From Lachnospiraceae bacterium (GTDB lineage Bacteria; Bacillota; Clostridia; Lachnospirales; Lachnospiraceae): a DNA stretch of 64,000 nt. Position numbers and translations under genes: made by a program. The stretch covers positions 143,034 through 207,033 of the forward strand of contig JAGBBP010000014.1 in NCBI GenBank assembly GCA_017938405.1, in the 5' to 3' direction. The notes under the pieces were generated by a model. It was given only the letters and a program-made list of their open reading frames with translations, had not been told where the DNA came from and did no database searches. This document shows, piece after piece, positions 59,678 through 64,000 of the stretch. Position 1 is the stretch's first letter. The number at the start of each line of letters is the position of its first letter.

Positions 59678-60487
59678 TTATTTCCGGTTCTCCTCGTAAC
59701 ACTTCCAAATTTCAAAGAAGATTTCACTTCTGCTTTCGTACTCCGGATAGAAACCCTTTGTCAACTCATCATAAGCCAATGCTGCGGAATACAACTTATC
59801 TGCAATAAGGTCAAATATGTCATTCCCTGATATTATCGGACACTTTCCCTGATATTTCACATAAATCAGTTCCTCTTCGTAACCATAACGGTGATGGTTG
59901 GTTCCGTACTTTATATCACGAAGCACCATCTGTTGTACCAATGTCTCGTTTAGATTCATATTGGCAAGATGGCTACCAATCAGAAAATCCTTGCGATAAA
60001 GCTTGCCCAAAGCCTGAATCTGCGTGAACCAGAACCGGTTTACATTGTCTCTGGACCAATTCGGATTACTGTATTCCTCTTTCCTTCGCTCCAAAGAAAA
60101 CTTTTCTGCACTCTCGTCATAGTTAAATTCAAAACCAAAATCATACCGCATTCCGTTTTTCATGATAATGCGATACATATTGTTTCCCTCCACAAAACAA
60201 AATCCCAGACAATTTTCTTCGCTGATTCCGAATCTGTCAATCCGCTTCATATACTCTGACTCTGTCACGGTATCATTCTCCGAAAGCGTCACTAAAACTG
60301 CTAAGTCCACGTCACTGCAACAATCATGATAGCTTTTCTCCATGGCATCCTGCAGTTTTGCGTTTCTGTCTTCCCCTTTTTTCATTAATACATCGCGGAC
60401 CTTTACTGCGGTTACTTCCGGTAATTGAAAGATTGTATCAATTAGCTTATCTAACTCTATCGTAATGATTTCTTTGTTTATCTGCAT
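59678..60487 (-). CDS. Nucleotidyltransferase-like protein
   Basis: A 269-residue protein. The segment SDVDLAVLV at about residue 58 fits the D-x-D pair of the nucleotidyltransferase fold (as in kanamycin or lincosamide nucleotidyltransferases), with a third acidic residue likely in RYDFGFEFN. The C-terminal half is helical, as in aminoglycoside adenylyltransferase-like proteins. ATG 60487 has GGGG 7 nt upstream. It heads the leftward NTase-membrane-GNAT-NUDIX set; drug modification is possible but unproved. Confidence 0.75.
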   Translation of the reverse strand: MQINKEIITIELDKLIDTIFQLPEVTAVKVRDVLMKKGEDRNAKLQDAMEKSYHDCCSDVDLAVLVTLSENDTVTESEYMKRIDRFGISEENCLGFCFVEGNNMYRIIMKNGMRYDFGFEFNYDESAEKFSLERRKEEYSNPNWSRDNVNRFWFTQIQALGKLYRKDFLIGSHLANMNLNETLVQQMVLRDIKYGTNHHRYGYEEELIYVKYQGKCPIISGNDIFDLIADKLYSAALAYDELTKGFYPEYESRSEIFFEIWKCYEENRK

Positions 60488-60586
60488 GGTAATTCCCCTT
60501 TCGTACCTTTTACTCCTTCTGTTCATTCTACCACTGCCCTATTTCAAAGTCAATGTTTGCACGCCCCTCAGTCCCCTATCAAAAAA

Positions 60587-60618
60587 GCAACCACCTATAA
60601 TCTCTTATAAGCGGCTGC
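60587..60618 (-). terminator. Intrinsic terminator after the ABC permease
   Basis: Imperfect stem GCAGCCGCTTATA/TATAGGTGGTTGC (minus strand, several G-T pairs) with a short loop, then TTTTTT. It ends the sigma/ABC operon. Confidence 0.82.
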
Positions 60619-60638
60619 AACTTTTCTATAATTTTCCT

Positions 60639-61841
60639 CTACCTTCCCCCAACCTGATACTTCAAATATGCCCGTCTGCCGATAAACACAAACGCCACAC
60701 TCAATAACACGTACACCATCGGTGCCGCCTGTTGTACGGTCAAAAATCCGCCCGGAACCGGCACCAGACGGTAATCCAGGAATCCCCATATGGCCACTGT
60801 GTTGATTGGATTCAAATCAAAGATTTGTCCCAACACCCGGTATTCATACGGAACCATTACCAGCATTGGGAGAAGCACCAATACACCGATGATTGCAACT
60901 ACCGCCACCGTACTGTTGCGGAACAGCTCCGAACAACAGAGAATAATGGAGGAATACATAAGTGCTGCAAGGATCGTCAACATATAGCAATACCATATCG
61001 CCTCACCGAAGGTCATCTGTACCATAACGGACGGCATCCCCAACTGAATCGGCGCATGGAGTCCCTCTGTTCCGAAAATCACAAGTTGCGGAACCGCCGA
61101 TATCAGTAAAATAAGTCCGGCACTTACCATGGTAAACACCATTCCGGCAGTAAGCTTTGCCCAGTACAGCACCTTTCTTCCGTTGCGGCTGCACAATACC
61201 AATTGGTCCGTTTTTTTCTGATGTTCGTCCGCAAACAGATTTGCCAGACAAACCGCCAGCATAACCGCAATCAGTACAATCGCGGTATACGCCAATGTCA
61301 ACGCAGAATAAGGCCCCACATAATACTCATAGGTCCACGGCACGGTGTCCTCGTTTTCAAGAACTTCCCGCCAATAGTCCTTTTCCTTCTCCGTCAGATA
61401 TTGTTCTGCCATGGCGGATTCAATTCGTATTTTTCTGGCAGCATAAACCAGGTCCTCATCCTCGGAAATTCCCAATACCTCTTTCATTTTTTCCAAAGTT
61501 CCTGCATTCGAGACAGCTGTACCGCATACCTCTCTTACTATAACATTATATACATCCGTGTAAGGCTTAAATGCACTTTCACCTGTTGTCAATGCCGTTA
61601 ACGCCTCTTCCACCAATGCATCATCTACTACTCTTCCGATAATCGGCTTCTGATTTTCCTTATCCTGCTGCTCCGCCTCGTATTGGGTTGCTTGTACACC
61701 TTTTATATTACGCGTTACCGTCACCTCGATAACAGCATATGCCACCATGGTCAGAAATACCAATCCAAACGCAATCCAAGTCATTTTCCTGCTTAGTATT
61801 TTCTTTAGTTCAAAACGGACTAAGGTTCGAAAATTTTTCAT
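60639..61841 (-). CDS. ABC-2-type permease
   Basis: A 400-residue membrane protein: one N-terminal helix, a long extracellular loop (about 45-180), then five to six helices, the ABC-2 layout of antibiotic- or lipid-exporting permeases. It is read 2 nt after the ATPase stop, so the two make one transporter. GGGAGGGGAG precedes ATG 61841. Substrate unknown. Confidence 0.85.
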   Translation of the reverse strand: MKNFRTLVRFELKKILSRKMTWIAFGLVFLTMVAYAVIEVTVTRNIKGVQATQYEAEQQDKENQKPIIGRVVDDALVEEALTALTTGESAFKPYTDVYNVIVREVCGTAVSNAGTLEKMKEVLGISEDEDLVYAARKIRIESAMAEQYLTEKEKDYWREVLENEDTVPWTYEYYVGPYSALTLAYTAIVLIAVMLAVCLANLFADEHQKKTDQLVLCSRNGRKVLYWAKLTAGMVFTMVSAGLILLISAVPQLVIFGTEGLHAPIQLGMPSVMVQMTFGEAIWYCYMLTILAALMYSSIILCCSELFRNSTVAVVAIIGVLVLLPMLVMVPYEYRVLGQIFDLNPINTVAIWGFLDYRLVPVPGGFLTVQQAAPMVYVLLSVAFVFIGRRAYLKYQVGGR

Positions 61842-61843
61842 AG

Positions 61844-62545
61844 TTACTCCCCTCCCTCTTCAAATTGTGATAAATAAAACTTCTCCAAATCACCGTTACT
61901 TTCATCCCATACTCCCTGATAAATCAACTGTCCGTCCTTCATCATAAGCACCTCGTCCGCAATGTGCTCAATATCCGATACGATATGGGTGGACAACAGC
62001 ACAATACAATCCTTTCCCAGCTCTGCAATCAGGTTGCGGAAACGAACCCGTTCCTTCGGGTCAAGTCCGGCAGTCGGCTCATCCAGTACCAGCACCTCCG
62101 GGGCGTTTAACAGTGCCTGGGCAATACCGATGCGTTGTTTCATACCGCCGGAGTACGTTTTAATTTTCTTTTTTGCCACATCTTCCAATGCCACCAGCTT
62201 TATCAGTTCCGCCGTTTTCCGCTTTGCCTGCTCCTTGGAAAGTCCCTTTAACGCCGCCATATACATCAGAAAATCAAATCCGCTAAACTCCGGATAATAC
62301 CCGAAATCCTGGGGCAGATACCCAAGCACTGCCCGGTAGTTTTCCTCGCTTACATCCATGCCGTCTAACGCAACGGTTCCTTCCGTGGGCTTTAAAATCC
62401 CGCAAAGCATCCGCATCAGCGTCGTTTTCCCGGCACCGTTGGCTCCCAAAAGGCCGTACACGCCCTTATGAAGTTTCAGGGAAATGCGGTCCACCGCAAT
62501 CTTATTCTGATATCGTTTCGTTACTCTGTCTATGATTAGTTCCAT
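61844..62545 (-). CDS. ABC transporter ATP-binding protein
   Basis: A 233-residue ATPase with Walker A GANGAGKTT (34-42), signature YSGGMKQRIGIAQ, Walker B VLVLDEPTAGLDP and switch His LLSTHIVSD. It lies between the membrane protein (10-nt overlap) and the permease (2-nt gap). ATG 62545 has GGAGG 6 nt upstream; the frame open further upstream crosses the neighbour. Likely the motor of a heterologous export pump. Confidence 0.92.
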   Translation of the reverse strand: MELIIDRVTKRYQNKIAVDRISLKLHKGVYGLLGANGAGKTTLMRMLCGILKPTEGTVALDGMDVSEENYRAVLGYLPQDFGYYPEFSGFDFLMYMAALKGLSKEQAKRKTAELIKLVALEDVAKKKIKTYSGGMKQRIGIAQALLNAPEVLVLDEPTAGLDPKERVRFRNLIAELGKDCIVLLSTHIVSDIEHIADEVLMMKDGQLIYQGVWDESNGDLEKFYLSQFEEGGE

Positions 62546-63240
62546 GTGAATTCCTCCAAATGATTCATTGTCTTTCCGTATTCTTTCATCAGTACTACCG
62601 CTAAAAGTACGGTTGCAAGCCCCCACCAAACAAAGCTCTCTGCTCTGTACAGTTTCGGCAAATACAGCCGGGATATCGGACAAAGTGCACACACAAATAC
62701 ACTGATACTGCCGCAAACAAACATGTTCTCTCTTCCCGGTAACCGACGCACTGCCATCAGCCCCAAAACTGCAGTCAAAAGATACGGAACCAGAATATAT
62801 ACACCGCTTTTTAGAAGTTGCATTCCCAATACAATCGCCACCGGAATCAGGCCCAAAAGCTGTGCCACCCCCAGCATACTCATTCTGGCAAGTAAAACCG
62901 TACGCAGGGAAAACCGGGAGGTCATTTCCAGTTCCGTCATTCCGTACGCGGTGGATCTGGCAAATTCAAGAATAAGTAACAGTGCCCCAAACGGCATCAC
63001 TGCCGACAATAGCCAAATACTCTCCAGTTCCGTATATTGTGCAAACCAAACCACGGAACCGAACAACAGAATGGAAGCCGCCCAGACCCACTTCCGGATA
63101 TAAGCCGCCTGGGACAACACTAAGTTCCAAAGACCCACTTCCTGTCGCGGAAGAGACCGCAAAAAGGCTCTTTTTCTCTCCGGCTCCGGTGCCGCAAACA
63201 ATTGCTTTAGCATCTCTTTTTCCTGTTTTTTAATACTCAT
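62536..63240 (-). CDS. Membrane protein, candidate anti-sigma-like partner
   Basis: A 234-residue membrane protein with a charged N-terminus (KKQEKEMLKQLFAAPEPERKRAFLRSLP) and about six helices. It overlaps the stop of the sigma factor by 4 nt (ATGA) and the ATPase start by 10 nt. The N-terminal cytoplasmic domain could bind the sigma factor, as in anti-sigma proteins that are not of the ZAS type. Alternatively it is a transporter subunit. No named domain seen. Confidence 0.65.
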   Translation of the reverse strand: MSIKKQEKEMLKQLFAAPEPERKRAFLRSLPRQEVGLWNLVLSQAAYIRKWVWAASILLFGSVVWFAQYTELESIWLLSAVMPFGALLLILEFARSTAYGMTELEMTSRFSLRTVLLARMSMLGVAQLLGLIPVAIVLGMQLLKSGVYILVPYLLTAVLGLMAVRRLPGRENMFVCGSISVFVCALCPISRLYLPKLYRAESFVWWGLATVLLAVVLMKEYGKTMNHLEEFTWN

Positions 63241-63692
63241 AGGCCCGCTCCTTTCTCCTGCAAAGTTTCTCGTAACTTCTTTAACACCTGCTTTATCTGC
63301 CGATTGAGTGCAAACCGGGAACAGCCCCGCAGCTCACAAATCACCTTTACCGGTACTTCATTTACATACCGTAAAAGAACCAGTTCCCGTTCCTCCGTCG
63401 TAAGACACTCCATGGCCTGTTTCATGACCACGCTTTCAATTACACGCGCCTCCGGTCCATCCTCCGATACTTCCTCCGGAAGTTCTTCCAAAACCCGCTT
63501 ACGGGATTCGTCAATACACAGATTCCTTGCAATGGTGTACAGATAGTTCAACTCCTTGCCACGTTCTTTATAGGTACTGCTTTCCAAAAAGCGTAGGAAG
63601 GTCTCCTGGGTCACATCCTCCGCTACCGTTTGGTTCTGTAATTTAAAATAGCAATAGCGGTAGATTTTATCGTATTGCGCTTCGTAATCCAT
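63237..63692 (-). CDS. RNA polymerase sigma factor, sigma-70 (ECF type)
   Basis: A 151-residue ECF sigma factor: region 2 includes DKIYRYCYFKLQNQTVAEDVTQETFLRFLE, and region 4 has MECLTTEERELVLLRYVNEVPVKVICELRGCSRFALNRQIKQVLKKLRE in outline, the helix-turn-helix that reads the -35. ATG 63692 has AAGGAGG 5-6 nt upstream; the frame extends upstream through a terminator, so the longer form is rejected. It heads the sigma-membrane-ABC operon and probably activates it. Confidence 0.9.
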   Translation of the reverse strand: MDYEAQYDKIYRYCYFKLQNQTVAEDVTQETFLRFLESSTYKERGKELNYLYTIARNLCIDESRKRVLEELPEEVSEDGPEARVIESVVMKQAMECLTTEERELVLLRYVNEVPVKVICELRGCSRFALNRQIKQVLKKLRETLQEKGAGL

Positions 63693-63763
63693 GGAGCCCC
63701 TCCTTTCTTTTGCAATCGGAAATTCGTCGACGTTTTTCCTTTCATAGGGATTAACGAAAAACT

Positions 63764-63782
63764 CCCCCGCAATGTGCGGGGG
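63764..63782 (-). terminator. Intrinsic terminator after the OadB-like gene
   Basis: Perfect 8-bp stem CCCCCGCA/TGCGGGGG with a 3-nt loop, then AGTTTTT on the minus strand. It separates the OadB-like gene from the sigma operon. Confidence 0.9.
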
Positions 63783-63810
63783 AAAAGAAATTTTTTTATT
63801 GTTTACACTT

Positions 63811-64000
63811 TTATTTCCTACTCTTAACAAGTCCCCATATTCCAACCGCAACCAGAAGGACTCCTATCACACTTTCAATAATCACACCACCGGCTCCGAA
63901 AGTTCCCACAACAAAAACCGCAGTCGGCCCGTCCGCACCACCGATAATACCTACGGAACCGGACGCCTGTGAGGTCAATATAGCTCCTATCACCATAGGT
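63811..64000 (-). CDS. OadB/GcdB-like small membrane protein (may be cut by window edge)
   Basis: Reads leftward from the window end. The segment SVGIIGGADGPTAVFV is the signature of the beta subunit of Na+-translocating decarboxylases (OadB, MmdB, GcdB), where it lines the sodium path. It is followed by one helix (VIIESVIGVLLVAVGIWGLV) and stop, so the remainder of a normal beta subunit (over 350 residues) is missing on this side. An ATG at 63996 could start a 61-residue protein, but the frame is still open at the edge. So it is either a small independent protein or the last part of a larger one. Confidence 0.55.
   Translation of the reverse strand, partial: PMVIGAILTSQASGSVGIIGGADGPTAVFVVGTFGAGGVIIESVIGVLLVAVGIWGLVKSRK

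Noticed and set aside
1..64000. CRISPR array, rRNA, insertion sequence, integrase or prophage
   Set aside because: No array of spaced direct repeats, no rRNA-like stretch, and no transposase, integrase or phage structural gene found.

Overview
The window looks like chromosome of a low-to-moderate GC Firmicute of the class Clostridia, most likely family Lachnospiraceae. The evidence is inferential: electron-bifurcating NfnAB, families typical of that group (DUF5688-like, DUF6033-like, DUF1836, CD3324-like, PF20097-like), strong AGGAGG ribosome sites, T-rich intrinsic terminators and sigma-A promoters (TTGACA-N17-TATAAT). No rRNA, CRISPR array, intact insertion sequence or prophage was seen.

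Layout. 1-16.4 kb: one long leftward run of housekeeping genes: a HAD phosphatase (cut by the edge), 16S pseudouridine synthase, an RsmF-type rRNA methylase, a RelQ-type alarmone synthetase, two tandem LCP cell-wall ligases, PepD, a UPF0210 protein and its ACT-domain partner, a WalJ-like hydrolase, an enlarged FtsA-like protein, CoaE, DNA polymerase I and a zinc-finger membrane protein. 16.5-21.3 kb: an ArsB/NhaD-type permease, then a GntR-controlled ABC transporter of the YtrA type. 21.3-25.4 kb: MetA (acetyl type), LigA, RluF and tRNA-Arg(CCG). 25.5-40 kb: secreted and membrane proteins, a GGDEF-EAL protein, NfnAB, a TrpR-like regulator, DUF1836, PcrA, a hybrid sensor kinase and a second ion permease. 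40-44.6 kb: small proteins and a second GntR/ABC locus. 44.67-45.04 kb: a 373-bp, very long imperfect inverted repeat beside plsY. 45-57.7 kb: short-operon and accessory genes, including a ParB-like/zinc-ribbon-kinase pair and a degenerate relative fused to a helix-turn-helix. 57.8-58.4 kb: a small PBECR-like nuclease-domain gene whose stop codon overlaps the -35 box of a consensus promoter for a roughly 139-nt structured RNA ending in a UUCG-loop terminator. 58.4-64 kb: NUDIX, GNAT and nucleotidyltransferase genes, a sigma factor/membrane protein/ABC transporter operon, and the edge of an OadB-like small membrane protein.

The best candidates for something undescribed are the PBECR-like gene with its adjacent structured RNA, the 373-bp inverted-repeat element with inward-facing terminator-like ends, and the ParB-like/zinc-ribbon P-loop pair. 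Functions given are from recognition of protein families by eye; no database search was possible.
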